A stretch of 64,000 nucleotides of DNA from Candidatus Bathyarchaeota archaeon (GCA_026014465.1 JAOZID010000010.1:216288-280287), one strand, 5' to 3'. Shown: positions 16,082 through 25,502, numbered from the stretch's first letter. Notes: a model not told the origin generated them from the sequence alone. Made by a program: numbers and translations.

Positions 16082-18199
16082 CTATCTGCTGTTGTCGTTG
16101 ACTGCGACAAATGTAGGTGTTGCATCGGACCATACAAATTTTACTGTATGCCCCATGGGTACAGTTACAACACCAATTAAGGGAATACTTTCGCCGTCAA
16201 CAAGAATAGATATCATATCACCGCCACTATAGTAAATTGTCATTGGAGCCATTGGGCACGAATAAGTCGTGTCATTTTGTATTGTCTCTGTGCCGCCATA
16301 GGGGATAAGTGCTGTGTCGTCTTCATAAACACAGTATTCGCCGATGTAGCCTGAGGGAATAGTCAAGAAGTCAGCGAAAGTTCCACCAGCACTTAGAAGC
16401 TGCATATTTCTTACAATGCTTCCGTGATTTTTGTAGCTTATAGCCAAAGAATTGTTTATGTTTATGTTAGTCTGCGCCACTATCTGCCAGTTCTCATAGA
16501 TGTTTAGGCTATTGCTGTCAGTATTAGCGTCGTTTATTGCACAACAGTTCTGGGAACTCACTACCAACAGGAAGTTTCGAATGGTATTTGCATGTGCGTT
16601 AGCTGTAGTATCCCAAAAGACATCGCCTAATAAAGAACTCCAGTACTTGTCACCAGAAAAATCACAGTAAGAGACATGGTCAATACAGACAGGAGATTCA
16701 ATGGATTCCGTGTGAATTGCTGAGAGCGTGCTATATAGCAGGTATTTTGCCCAAAGACCTGTAGTATTGCTGCAATGGTAATTTGAAAATAGACTCAATT
16801 GGTTTGAGCTGCTCATGTGATTAAGCCGTCTCCCACCAGAAACTGCTGTTTCAGAAGCATCAAACAATAATCCGATACCATTATTAGCAAAAACACCAAC
16901 GATGTTGATTCCATTAAATACGCTGTCACCAAAATTATAGAGGGTGCTTGTCTGTGTTAATCGCCAACCACCTGCGCCTGTTGCTTTGAGTATGGTATTG
17001 CTGATAGTCATGCCTTCAGGATTATCAATATTCACACACCACTTTCCGGCACTTCCACCATGAATGTACACATTGCTAATAGTTGAACCATAATCAAAGG
17101 GTGTGCCTGCATAAGTTGTAGTCACATCTTGATCATCACCAACAATGCCTTCGCCGCTATTTGTTGTGGGCAAAGCAATTGCGAAATCTTCAAAATTCAC
17201 TCGTGCACAATTTTTCACGGTCCAAACATCCTTTGCAGGTGCGCCATTGAAACAGGTCACGTTCATGCCTTGTCCTTTAATTGTCCAAGTAGCACCGACA
17301 CTATCCCAGCTTTGCGGATAATCACCAGTTATTACAGCTGAAAAGTTGTAGAAATTACCCTTGCCAAATTCGACTATTCCGCCTGTTGACATTTGCGCTA
17401 AGACTTGTTCAACGACATCGCTTGCGTTATCTGATTCTAAAATGTATCGGTCTTGACTGTCCTGCACGAGGTAGTATCCTGCGTCATCACCAGAGCCAAC
17501 ACTTACCATATAACTTGAACCCTGCGCATCTGCGTCATTAATGAAATACCGGACATTAGCCCGATAATGCTCCTCAACAATTATTCCAGATGGTATAGAC
17601 AAGTTTTGGTAGTCCCAAGATACATCGCCCAAATACAACGTGCCACTAGAGATGTTTCCTATTGCCATCTGTTCAACGTAGGTTTTATCTTCTGAAGTGA
17701 TAAAAGTTGTCCAGTCTGAGCCATGAACAGCAAAGTAGGAGCCGTTGGTATATTCACCAACGTACGCTGATGCGATAGGCAAAGGTGTTTGAAGCGAAAA
17801 AGAGCCAGTGGTGATCAAATCTGCTTTGACCACGGGAGCGAAAGTGACCGAGCTTACTAGGATTGTAAGCAAAATTCCTGCGATTAAACCTGTTCGCGTT
17901 AGTTGCCGTTTAACTTTTGAGTAGTCAACTTGGAAACGAGACCTGAAACAGTAAAAAATCAGGACTACGCCGCCGATGACTTGGGGAATTAGCCCAAGGT
18001 AAGGCATGTTTTGACTGACGAAAACTAAATCCAAAACAGATAATTTTACGCCAAATGCAAGTAATCCGAATTCTAAAGCTTTACAAGCAATAATAGGCCC
18101 CAATGCCAACAAGAAAATAGCAGAGCTAATTGCAAGAAAAGCCTTCAAATCAAGTTTTGGGTGTTGTGCGTTAAAGGTTATCATTTCATTCACTTCCAT
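16082..18199 (-). CDS. Membrane-anchored right-handed beta-helix surface protein
   Basis: A 705-residue protein. Three N-terminal membrane helices (about 20-45, 65-88 and 103-125) are followed by about 580 extracytoplasmic residues. The middle, around 265-620, reads as a parallel beta-helix: GGIVEFGKGNFYNF, WTIKGQGMNVTCFNG, ISNVYIHGGSAGKWCVNI and ISNTILKATGAGGW, resembling pectate-lyase-like or phage-tailspike folds. A short beta domain closes the C-terminus. Likely roles are adhesion or glycan binding; no lyase catalytic set is evident. Minus-strand TATA-like CTTATATGC is at 18256-18264, next to palindrome GCATTAAATGC (18247-18257). It lies downstream of the tRNA-Ser 3' end, a common integration site. 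Confidence 0.8.
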   Translation of the reverse strand: MEVNEMITFNAQHPKLDLKAFLAISSAIFLLALGPIIACKALEFGLLAFGVKLSVLDLVFVSQNMPYLGLIPQVIGGVVLIFYCFRSRFQVDYSKVKRQLTRTGLIAGILLTILVSSVTFAPVVKADLITTGSFSLQTPLPIASAYVGEYTNGSYFAVHGSDWTTFITSEDKTYVEQMAIGNISSGTLYLGDVSWDYQNLSIPSGIIVEEHYRANVRYFINDADAQGSSYMVSVGSGDDAGYYLVQDSQDRYILESDNASDVVEQVLAQMSTGGIVEFGKGNFYNFSAVITGDYPQSWDSVGATWTIKGQGMNVTCFNGAPAKDVWTVKNCARVNFEDFAIALPTTNSGEGIVGDDQDVTTTYAGTPFDYGSTISNVYIHGGSAGKWCVNIDNPEGMTISNTILKATGAGGWRLTQTSTLYNFGDSVFNGINIVGVFANNGIGLLFDASETAVSGGRRLNHMSSSNQLSLFSNYHCSNTTGLWAKYLLYSTLSAIHTESIESPVCIDHVSYCDFSGDKYWSSLLGDVFWDTTANAHANTIRNFLLVVSSQNCCAINDANTDSNSLNIYENWQIVAQTNININNSLAISYKNHGSIVRNMQLLSAGGTFADFLTIPSGYIGEYCVYEDDTALIPYGGTETIQNDTTYSCPMAPMTIYYSGGDMISILVDGESIPLIGVVTVPMGHTVKFVWSDATPTFVAVNDNSR

Positions 18200-18392
18200 A
18201 ACTACACTTAGTCAATGCTTGACTTCTATACAATGTCCGTATTTACGCATTAAATGCATATAAGGTTATTGCAATTAGCCAATATTTCAAATCAATTCCC
18301 AAAAAACACATTATTTTTTTATCAACCAGCCGCAATTTTTCTGATAATCTGTTGCCCGCGAAATTTCTTCTTTGATAACGGTGAAGCATCGC

Positions 18393-18421
18393 TTATCAAA
18401 AAAGGCTAAAAGGAGAAATAA
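18393..18421 (-). terminator. T-rich terminator of tRNA-Ser
   Basis: Directly after the tRNA 3' CCA, the minus strand is pyrimidine-rich with TTTT and TTTTTT runs, typical of archaeal termination. An inverted repeat, TTTGATAA (18371-18378) with TTATCAAA (18393-18400), lies just beyond. Confidence 0.45.
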
Positions 18422-18508
18422 TGGCGCGGGGTGGGGGATTTGAACCCCCGTGGCCTTTCGACCACAGACTTAGCAGGCCTGCCCCATACCAGGCTTGGGG
18501 AACCCCGC
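18422..18508 (-). tRNA. tRNA-Ser(GCU)
   Basis: An 87-nt cloverleaf including encoded CCA. Acceptor GCGGGGT/ACCCCGC, discriminator G, anticodon stem CAGGC/GTCTG with loop CTGCTAA (anticodon GCU, codons AGC and AGU). A long variable arm TGGTC-GAAA-GGCCA marks a class II serine tRNA. T-arm GGGGG-TTCAAAT-CCCCC. No intron. I searched by eye for a duplicated 3' end (attachment site) in the accessory DNA at 13.9-18.2 kb and did not find one. Confidence 0.97.
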
Positions 18509-18689
18509 ATCGAAGTGTTGTGTGCCAGCTTTTTTGGCGTCTCTCAATTCATTACATTGTACTTCAATTAAAGGTTTCTGAGGGCAAAACCAAACCGCAT
18601 GCCGCCAACCAGCTTGAAAGGCGTCAAAGAAACGTTGGGTGCTGGGGCGTAAAAATTAAGTTGCCCTGCATCGATCATGGTGATGCCTT

Positions 18690-18804
18690 TTGAGTATTGA
18701 ACTTCCTGAAGCGCACATACTTGCATGTCAGATGAGCAAGGAGCTTGAAGGAAAAACCGTAAACAGCTACGACCTGAAAAACTATGCAAACCTGCAGAGA
18801 ATAA
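18690..18804 (+). pseudogene. 5' remnant of an Fpg/Nei-type DNA glycosylase
   Basis: From a TTG at 18690, about 38 codons read SIELPEAHILACQMSKEL and then EGKTVNSYDLKNYANLQRI. This is the N-terminus of the Fpg/Nei (MutM) family, where the sequence after Met normally supplies the catalytic Pro-Glu of a P/E-LPE motif. After about 18804 the frame runs antisense into uvrC and the rest of the roughly 250-residue enzyme is absent. The gene faces uvrC, whose own 3' end is short, so one deletion may have trimmed both. It cannot be an active glycosylase. Confidence 0.6.
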
Positions 18805-18816
18805 TAACCCGTCAAG

Positions 18817-20427
18817 TCAGGGTTTTTTGGTTTGGAATTCGCTGCGTAGTTTCATGGCGCGGCGTTTGCGGTTGTAGCCTATGGCGAAGTCGTGGGTGGC
18901 GTCTCGGATTTGCCGTAAAAGCAACATCATGCGGCTGGTTTTTTTGAATCGGCGCGGCGCGGGGTCGTCGGGGAGGTAGATTTCTTCGTGTTCTTTGGCT
19001 AATCCAATGAGCGGCAGCTGTAGTCCCAGTGTGGTGAGGGCGGTTTGGGCGGCGTGGACTTGTCCGGGTCCTCCGTCGACGACGATGAGGTCAGGCATCT
19101 GGGCGTTTTCTTCTTGGAGGCGTTTGTATCTGCGGTGGACTACTTCGTGCATGCTGGCGAAGTCGTCTTGTTGGGTGTGGGTTTTGATGCGGAATTTGCG
19201 GTAGTTGCTTTTGTCGGGTTTGGCGTCGGTGAAGCGGGTCATGCCTGCGACGACGTGTTCTTGTCCAAGGTTGGATATGTCGAAGCATTCGATGACGTGG
19301 GGCAGTGTGGGGAGGTTGAGGTTGCTTTGCAAATCTAAAAGGGCGCTGTCTTCTTCGAGCGTGGATTCCAGATTTTTCTCAGCCAACGCGACCAGACCCT
19401 GCTTGCTGCCCCGTTGTGGTACCGTTAGCGTGACCTTGCCGCAGCGTTTAGTAGACAAAAACTCCTCCAACGCCTCCTTCTCATCCGCTCCCGTCCAGCA
19501 CCGCGCATTGAGCAGGATTTCACGCGGAATCAAATTCACCCCATAAAACGCCTTGAGGAACTCTTGCTCCACCTGCTCTTGCAAATCCACAGAGAACTCT
19601 TTTTTGCCAAGCAGTACGCCTTTGCGAACGCCCATCTGAACCACCTTGACCTTCTCGCCTACGCGCCTAAAAACCATAATGTCCTGGTCAAACCAGCGTT
19701 CGTTATCGACAATTTGCCGCTGCGTCAACAGCCGAATCGAAGCAATTTGGTTACGCAGTTCCAGCGCCCGCTCGTACTGTCCCGCCTGCGAAGCCTCCTG
19801 CATCAACAAAACCAGCTCCTGCGCAGTCTGCTCATAGTCGCCCCGCAAAAAACTCCGTGCCCGCTCCACCTGCTCGCCATACTGCTCCGCTGAGACGTTT
19901 CCGATGCAGGGCGCTGTGCACAAGCCGATGTAGTGGTTTAGGCAGGCGCGTTTGGGCATTTTTTTGCAGGTGCGCAGTTTGAAGACTTTTATGACGAGTC
20001 GTTGCAGGTCTTGGCGGGTGTAGCCGTCGGTGTATGGGCCGAAGGATTCGATTTTGCGTGAGGGCTTGCGGGATGTGAAGATGCGCGGGTATGTTTCGCG
20101 GGTTAGGGCGATGTAGGCGAAGGTTTTGGCGTCTTTGAGGCTGATGTTGTATTTGGGTGTGTGTTGTTTGACGAGCTTATTCTCCAAAAGCAGGGCTTCG
20201 ACTTCGTTGTTCACGACAATCCAGTCTATGCTGCGGATTTGCGAAACCAGCTTTTTGGTCTTAAGCGATTGGTCTTTGCCGCAAAAATAGCTCCTAACAC
20301 GCGAACGCAACCGCTTAGCCTTGCCGATGTAAATGATTTCGCCAGCGTCATCCCTAAACAGGTAAACTCCAGGGCTAGTGGGCACCTCAGAGCCTTTGAA
20401 TTCACAGGGAGCCTCTAACGGAATCAT
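18817..20427 (-). CDS. uvrC: Excinuclease ABC subunit C, short form
   Basis: The dual-incision nuclease of bacterial-type nucleotide excision repair. Residues 12-95 are the GIY-YIG nuclease (PGVYLFRD, IIYIGKAKRLRSRVRSYF), with four Cys around 155-175 (LRTCKKMPKRACLNHYIGLCTAPCIG). A UVR motif lies near 205-235 and the RNase H-like nuclease includes ECFDISNLG and DLIVVDGGPGQVHAA. The protein stops at 536 residues right after HDFAIGYNRKRR, so the C-terminal tandem helix-hairpin-helix domain of roughly 600-residue bacterial UvrC is missing. Some archaeal UvrCs are also short, so this may be ancestral. It is third in the uvrB-uvrA-uvrC order, 20 bp after uvrA. Confidence 0.95.
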   Translation of the reverse strand: MIPLEAPCEFKGSEVPTSPGVYLFRDDAGEIIYIGKAKRLRSRVRSYFCGKDQSLKTKKLVSQIRSIDWIVVNNEVEALLLENKLVKQHTPKYNISLKDAKTFAYIALTRETYPRIFTSRKPSRKIESFGPYTDGYTRQDLQRLVIKVFKLRTCKKMPKRACLNHYIGLCTAPCIGNVSAEQYGEQVERARSFLRGDYEQTAQELVLLMQEASQAGQYERALELRNQIASIRLLTQRQIVDNERWFDQDIMVFRRVGEKVKVVQMGVRKGVLLGKKEFSVDLQEQVEQEFLKAFYGVNLIPREILLNARCWTGADEKEALEEFLSTKRCGKVTLTVPQRGSKQGLVALAEKNLESTLEEDSALLDLQSNLNLPTLPHVIECFDISNLGQEHVVAGMTRFTDAKPDKSNYRKFRIKTHTQQDDFASMHEVVHRRYKRLQEENAQMPDLIVVDGGPGQVHAAQTALTTLGLQLPLIGLAKEHEEIYLPDDPAPRRFKKTSRMMLLLRQIRDATHDFAIGYNRKRRAMKLRSEFQTKKP

Positions 20428-20447
20428 AAATTACCGCCCATAAGGGG

Positions 20448-23330
20448 TTATTTGTACTGTTTGGGTTTTAGCATTTTCTGCAGGAACTGTCCCGTGTACG
20501 AGTTGGGGTTTTCTGAGACTGTTTCGGGGGTGCCTTGTGCAAGTATGTTGCCGCCTGCGGCGCCGCCTTCGGGTCCTAGGTCGATGAGGTAGTCGCAGCT
20601 TTTGACGACGTCAAGGTTGTGTTCGATAACGTAGACGGTGTTGCCTTTGTCTACGAGGCGGTTTAGGACTTTGATGAGGCGTTTGGTGTCGTCGAAATGC
20701 AGTCCTGTGGTGGGTTCGTCGAGCATGTACACGACGTGTCCGCTTTTGTGTTTGCTGAGTTCGCGGGTGATTTTGATGCGTTGGCTCTCGCCGCCTGACA
20801 GAGTCGTTGAGCTTTGTCCCAGCTTGATGTACCCCAAACCTACATCCAGCAGCGTCTGCAGTTTGCGCGACAGGATGGGGATGCTTTCGAAGAATTTGGC
20901 GGCTTCTTCCACGGTCATGTCCAGAACTTCGGCGATGTTTTTGCCTTTGTAGAGGACGCTTAGGGTTTCTTTGTTGTAGCGTTTTCCTTTGCATTCGCTG
21001 CATTGCACGTAAACGTCGGGCAAGAAATTCATTTCAATACGCAGTACGCCATCGCCTTGGCAGGTTTCACATCGTCCGCCTTTGACGTTGAAGCTAAAGC
21101 GTCCTGGGTTGTATCCGCGGGCTTTGGCTTCCCTGGTGGCGGAAAAAAGCTTGCGGATTTCGTCGAAAATTTTGGTGTAGGTTGCGGGGTTGCTGCGTGG
21201 AGTTCTGCCGATTGGGTCTTGGTCGATGACTATGACGTTTCTAACCAGCTTGGGCACGGCTAAACTGTCGTGTTTGCCGATTTTGTCAACGCGTTCGCCG
21301 AACTGTTCACGTAGCTGAGGCATAACGGTTTGGTTCATCAGGGTGCTTTTGCCTGAACCTGAAACCCCTGTTACTCCACACAAAACGCCCAACGGCAGCT
21401 TGACTGTGAGGTTTTTGAGGTTGTTTTCGGTGGCGCCTGTTAAAACGAGGTAACCTGTGGGTTGTCTGCGTTTTTTGGGTACTTCGATTTGTAGTGTGCC
21501 GTTTAGGTATTTGCCTGTGAGGCTGCGTGGGTTTTGCATTATCTGTTGGGGGGTGCCTTCTGCGACTATGTGTCCGCCGTGGATGCCTGCGCCTGGTCCG
21601 ATGTCTACGACGTAGTCGGCGCTTCGGATGGTTTCCTCGTCATGTTCGACCACGATGAGGGTGTTTCCTAGGTCGCGGAGCCTGTGTAGGGTGCTGATTA
21701 GTTTGGTGTTGTCGCGTTGGTGCAATCCGATGCTGGGTTCGTCGAGGATGTATAGGACGCCCATGAGGTTGCTTCCGATTTGGGTTGCTAATCGGATGCG
21801 TTGGGCTTCTCCGCCTGAGAGCGTTCTTGCCGCCCGTGACAGCGACAAATAGCCCAGCCCGACGTTTTTGAGAAAACCAAGGCGCTCGTTGATTTCTTTG
21901 AGAACCTGCTTGGCAATTGTCAACTCTTTCGCGTTTAGGCTCGCGGGCAAGTCGGCGAAGAAATCCACCGCCTGCTCTATGGACAAATCCGTAACGTCGA
22001 TGATGCTTTTGTCTTTGATGAGAACCGCCAAGACGACGGGCTGGAGGCGTTTGCCGTTGCAGGTGTTGCACAGGCGCGATTTCATGAATTTTTCTATTTC
22101 AGATTTGCGGTATTCGCTTTCGGTTTGCTTGTAGAGCCGCATAGTTTGGGGAATGACGCCTTCCCAGCCATTGTGCATCCACATGCTTGCGCCATTAGAC
22201 CAGTTGCCCTGCAAAGGTTCACGGTCACCATACATCAAAATATGCAGCTGCTTGGGCGTAAAGTCCTTGATGGGCGTGAAAATGTCAAAGCCGTGCTTTT
22301 TGCCAACCATCGCGAGTTGCTGGGCACGCCAGGTCAAATCCATTCGACCATAAACTGCTAATGCGCCGTCCATGATGGATTTGGTTTTGTCGGGTATTAC
22401 GAGGTCTTCGGAGACTTCGCTGATTTCTCCTAGTCCGTGGCAGGTTGGGCAGGCTCCAAAGGGCGAGTTGAAGCTGAACATACGCGGTTCTAGGCTTTCA
22501 AATACGATTTCGGGGTGGTTGGGGCAGGCGCCAAAGGTGCTGTAGAGGGTTTCGCCTTGGAAGCGTTCGAGTTCACGTTTTTTGTCTGCATCCACGTCTT
22601 GCGCGTCGATGACGATTAGGGTTCCTTTGCCGATTTGAAGCGCTTGTTCGACGGCTTCGGCTATGCGGCTGCGTTCCTCATCGGTGATGGTGACGGTGTC
22701 GACGACGGCTTCTATCCAGTGCTTCTCATACCTTAGCAGTTTGACCTCGTCTTTTATGGTGTCGGAGTCGTAGATTTTTTGGTCGACGCGGATTTTGGTG
22801 AAGCCTTCCTTTTTGAGGTCGTCAAATACTTGCTCGTGCGTGCCCTTCATGCCCCGTATGACTGGCGCCAAAAACACCAAGGTCTTGCCTTTGTCTGCCA
22901 TAATCAGGCTGGTGATGTTCTCTGGGCTCTGCGGGCGAATGGAGCTTCCACATTTGGGACAGTGATGTGTGCCAATGCGCGCGTATAGCAACCGCAAATA
23001 ATCATAAATCTCTGTAACGGTTCCAACGGTGCTGCGTGGGTTCTTGCTGGTGCTTTTTTGCTCTATAGAAATCGCAGGCGACAACCCATCAATCGAATCC
23101 ACATCAGGCTTATCCATCAAACCCAAAAACTGCCGCGCATACGCCGACAAACTCTCAACGTAACGGCGCTGACCCTCCGCGTAAATCGTATCAAACGCCA
23201 AGGTGCTCTTACCCGACCCCGACAAACCCGTAACCACGATTAGATTGTTTCGGGGTAACTCCACATCTATATTTTTTAGGTTATGTTCCCGTGCACCTTT
23301 AACGGAAATACTATCTCTCATAATTACCAT
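20448..23330 (-). CDS. uvrA: Excinuclease ABC subunit A
   Basis: The 960-residue damage-recognition ATPase of nucleotide excision repair. It has two ABC modules: Walker A GLSGSGKST near residue 36 and GVSGSGKST near 655, with signatures LSGGEAQRIRLATQIG and LSGGESQRIKITREL. Zinc modules with CPKC, CPTC, CNTC and paired CETC/CSEC are all intact. The conserved ending of the second module, DEPTTGLHFDDTKRL, is present. It starts 66 bp after uvrB and ends 20 bp before uvrC, so the three probably share a transcript. A second Met at codon 4 is an equally good start. Confidence 0.97.
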   Translation of the reverse strand: MVIMRDSISVKGAREHNLKNIDVELPRNNLIVVTGLSGSGKSTLAFDTIYAEGQRRYVESLSAYARQFLGLMDKPDVDSIDGLSPAISIEQKSTSKNPRSTVGTVTEIYDYLRLLYARIGTHHCPKCGSSIRPQSPENITSLIMADKGKTLVFLAPVIRGMKGTHEQVFDDLKKEGFTKIRVDQKIYDSDTIKDEVKLLRYEKHWIEAVVDTVTITDEERSRIAEAVEQALQIGKGTLIVIDAQDVDADKKRELERFQGETLYSTFGACPNHPEIVFESLEPRMFSFNSPFGACPTCHGLGEISEVSEDLVIPDKTKSIMDGALAVYGRMDLTWRAQQLAMVGKKHGFDIFTPIKDFTPKQLHILMYGDREPLQGNWSNGASMWMHNGWEGVIPQTMRLYKQTESEYRKSEIEKFMKSRLCNTCNGKRLQPVVLAVLIKDKSIIDVTDLSIEQAVDFFADLPASLNAKELTIAKQVLKEINERLGFLKNVGLGYLSLSRAARTLSGGEAQRIRLATQIGSNLMGVLYILDEPSIGLHQRDNTKLISTLHRLRDLGNTLIVVEHDEETIRSADYVVDIGPGAGIHGGHIVAEGTPQQIMQNPRSLTGKYLNGTLQIEVPKKRRQPTGYLVLTGATENNLKNLTVKLPLGVLCGVTGVSGSGKSTLMNQTVMPQLREQFGERVDKIGKHDSLAVPKLVRNVIVIDQDPIGRTPRSNPATYTKIFDEIRKLFSATREAKARGYNPGRFSFNVKGGRCETCQGDGVLRIEMNFLPDVYVQCSECKGKRYNKETLSVLYKGKNIAEVLDMTVEEAAKFFESIPILSRKLQTLLDVGLGYIKLGQSSTTLSGGESQRIKITRELSKHKSGHVVYMLDEPTTGLHFDDTKRLIKVLNRLVDKGNTVYVIEHNLDVVKSCDYLIDLGPEGGAAGGNILAQGTPETVSENPNSYTGQFLQKMLKPKQYK

Positions 23331-23396
23331 AATCCAATAAACCGTTTACACGCTGAATTATCCAGTTTCAAGAGGTCTCTTTTCAACGTTTTTGCA

Positions 23397-25382
23397 CTAA
23401 ACATGCTTTTTCTTCGTGTTTAGGGGGTTTTTGGCTTGCAGGGTAGCGGCTTTTGTGAGGTCAGATACCGCGTCTCGCAGCTCGATGGCTTTCTCGAAAT
23501 CAAGGCGGTGGGCGGCTTCGTGCATCTGAGCCTCTAACTCGATGATTTTGCGTTGGACGTCGGTTTTGGCTAGGTGTTTGATGCCTTTGATTTTGCCTTC
23601 TTTTTGGCTGACGCTCTTGATGATGGTCTGCGGCGTGATGTTGTGGATTTTATTGTAGCGCATTTGGAATTGGCGGCGGTACGTTGTGGTTTGTATGGCG
23701 TGTTTGATGGATTGTGTTTTTACGTCGGCGTAGAGTATGACTTTGCCGTTTACGTTTCGGGCGGCGCGTCCGATGGTTTGGATGAGGCTGCGTTCGTCGC
23801 GTAGGAAGCCTTCTTTGTCGGCGTCGAGAATGAATATGGTTGAGACTTCGGGTATATCGAGCCCTTCGCGTAGGAGGTTGATGCCAACGAGTATGTCATA
23901 TTCGCCGATGCGCAGTTGCCTAACCAGTTCGATGCGGTCTAGGCTGTCTACGTCGGAGTGCATGTAACGGACGCGAAAGCCTTCTTTGACGAGGTAGTCG
24001 GTTAGGTCTTCTGCCATGCGTTTGGTGAGGGTGGTGATTAGGATGCGGTTGCCCTGTTCAATTGTTTGCTTTGCGGTGGTCATGAGGTGTTGCATTTGCC
24101 CTTCGATAGGGTGCGTTTCGATTTGCGGGTCTAAAAGCCCTGTGGGTCGTGTGATTAGCTCAACGGCTTTTCCGCTTTTTTGCAGTTCGTACTCTGCTGG
24201 GGTGGCAGAGACAAAGAGGGTTTTGCCCATTTTCTTCTCGAATTCTTCGAATTTTAGGGGGCGGTTGTCAAAGGCGCTGGGCAATCGGAAGCCGTAGTCG
24301 ACGAGGTTTTTTTTGCGGGAGTAGTCGCCGTTGTACATGGCGCGGGATTGCGGGATGGTTTGGTGGCTCTCATCGATAATGAGCAGGTAATCTTTGGGGA
24401 AGTAGTCCATTAGGACAAATGGGGGTTCGCCTGGTGCGCGTTCGTCGAAGTGGCGGCTGTAGTTCTCGATGCCGGCGCAGTAACCCAGCTCTTTTATCAT
24501 TTCAAGATCGTAGTTGGTGCGCTGTTTGAGACGTTGAGCCTCTAGCGGGGGCAGCTGGGGCAGGCGTTCTGCTAATTCGTCGCGTATATGCTGGAAGGCT
24601 CGCTGCATTTTCTCTTCTGGAACTACGTACTGGCGCGCAGGATAAACCGTAATCTGGTCAATAGAGAGCTTGACGTCGCCTGTTACGGCGTTGACTTCAC
24701 GGATTTTTTTGACTTTGCCTGCTTCGAGTTCTATACGCAGGATTTCTTTTTCATAAGCGGGAATTATGTCAATCACATCGCCGCGTACCCGAAAACGTCC
24801 AGGTTCTAGGGCGGTGTTGTTTCTTTCGTACTGCATGTCGATTAACGCGTTTATGAGGCGTTGGCGTGTGAAGGGTTCGCCGATTTTGAGGGTGACTGCC
24901 ATGTTTTTGAAGTCTTCGGGGTTTCCCAAGCTGTAGATGCAGCTTATGCTGGCGACAACTATGGTGTCGTTGCGGCTTAGGAGGCTGGAGACGGCGTGCA
25001 TGCGCATTTTCTCGATCTGCTCGTTCACGCTCGAGTCCTTCTCGATGTACATATCCGTCGTGGGTATGTAGGATTCAGGCTGGTAATAATCATAAAAACT
25101 AATGAAGTACTCAACGCGGTTGTTGGGGAAAAACTCTTTGAGCTCCGCATAAAGCTGCGCCGCCAACGTCTTATTATGCGCGATGATCAATGTGGGTTTT
25201 TGCAGTCGCTCAATCACGTTCGCCATAACAAAAGTCTTGCCGCTACCCGTAATACCCAACAGCGTCTGCTTATCCTTAACCGAAAAATTCGCAACCAACT
25301 TCGACACCGCTTCCTCCTGACCCGGAGAAGGCACAAACGGCGCTTTCAACTCAAACTGCAAACAAAGCTCCCCAAACACCAT
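23397..25382 (-). CDS. uvrB: Excinuclease ABC subunit B
   Basis: The 661-residue helicase-like damage verifier that receives DNA from UvrA and recruits UvrC. It shows Walker A GITGSGKTF, the beta-hairpin region SFYDYYQPESYIP, DESH (motif II), helicase motifs VSATPAEYEL and QTIGRAARNVNGKVILYAD, and a C-terminal UVR motif (ELEAQMHEAAHRLDFEKAIELRD) for UvrC contact. It is first gene of the uvrBAC cluster. The start gives MVFGELCLQFELKAPFVPSPGQ; an internal start nearer FELKAPF is possible. Dispersed repeat R2 lies 60 bp upstream. Confidence 0.97.
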   Translation of the reverse strand: MVFGELCLQFELKAPFVPSPGQEEAVSKLVANFSVKDKQTLLGITGSGKTFVMANVIERLQKPTLIIAHNKTLAAQLYAELKEFFPNNRVEYFISFYDYYQPESYIPTTDMYIEKDSSVNEQIEKMRMHAVSSLLSRNDTIVVASISCIYSLGNPEDFKNMAVTLKIGEPFTRQRLINALIDMQYERNNTALEPGRFRVRGDVIDIIPAYEKEILRIELEAGKVKKIREVNAVTGDVKLSIDQITVYPARQYVVPEEKMQRAFQHIRDELAERLPQLPPLEAQRLKQRTNYDLEMIKELGYCAGIENYSRHFDERAPGEPPFVLMDYFPKDYLLIIDESHQTIPQSRAMYNGDYSRKKNLVDYGFRLPSAFDNRPLKFEEFEKKMGKTLFVSATPAEYELQKSGKAVELITRPTGLLDPQIETHPIEGQMQHLMTTAKQTIEQGNRILITTLTKRMAEDLTDYLVKEGFRVRYMHSDVDSLDRIELVRQLRIGEYDILVGINLLREGLDIPEVSTIFILDADKEGFLRDERSLIQTIGRAARNVNGKVILYADVKTQSIKHAIQTTTYRRQFQMRYNKIHNITPQTIIKSVSQKEGKIKGIKHLAKTDVQRKIIELEAQMHEAAHRLDFEKAIELRDAVSDLTKAATLQAKNPLNTKKKHV

Positions 25383-25441
25383 ACAAAAACAAAAACCACC
25401 TTTAAAGTGTATTTAACCAAACCACGCAAAAACCAAGAAAC

Positions 25442-25502
25442 ACCAACCTATTAGGATGCTATTTTTTAATTGTATGCAAAAACGATAGGGGGAGGGGGTC
25501 TA
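25442..25502 (+). repeat. Dispersed repeat R2, copy A (short form)
   Basis: Begins ACCAACCTATTAG and ends ATAGGGGGAGGGGGTCTA, with TTTAATTGTATGC and AAACG between. Compared with copies B (33980-34049) and C (52617-52688), it lacks about 10 bp between two CCTATT-like direct repeats. Its ends are short imperfect inverted repeats (CCTAT and ATAGG). It lies between the divergent uvrB and M48 protease genes. Confidence 0.85.

Noticed and set aside
16023-16232. Plus-strand frame starting with about 20 natural-looking residues
   Set aside because: It soon runs antisense through the 3' end of the beta-helix gene and lacks a ribosome-binding site; too short to call a remnant.
18421-18693. Open frame with a good GGAG site over the tRNA-Ser locus
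   Set aside because: The frame reads antisense through the tRNA; the apparent site is the complement of the tRNA terminator.
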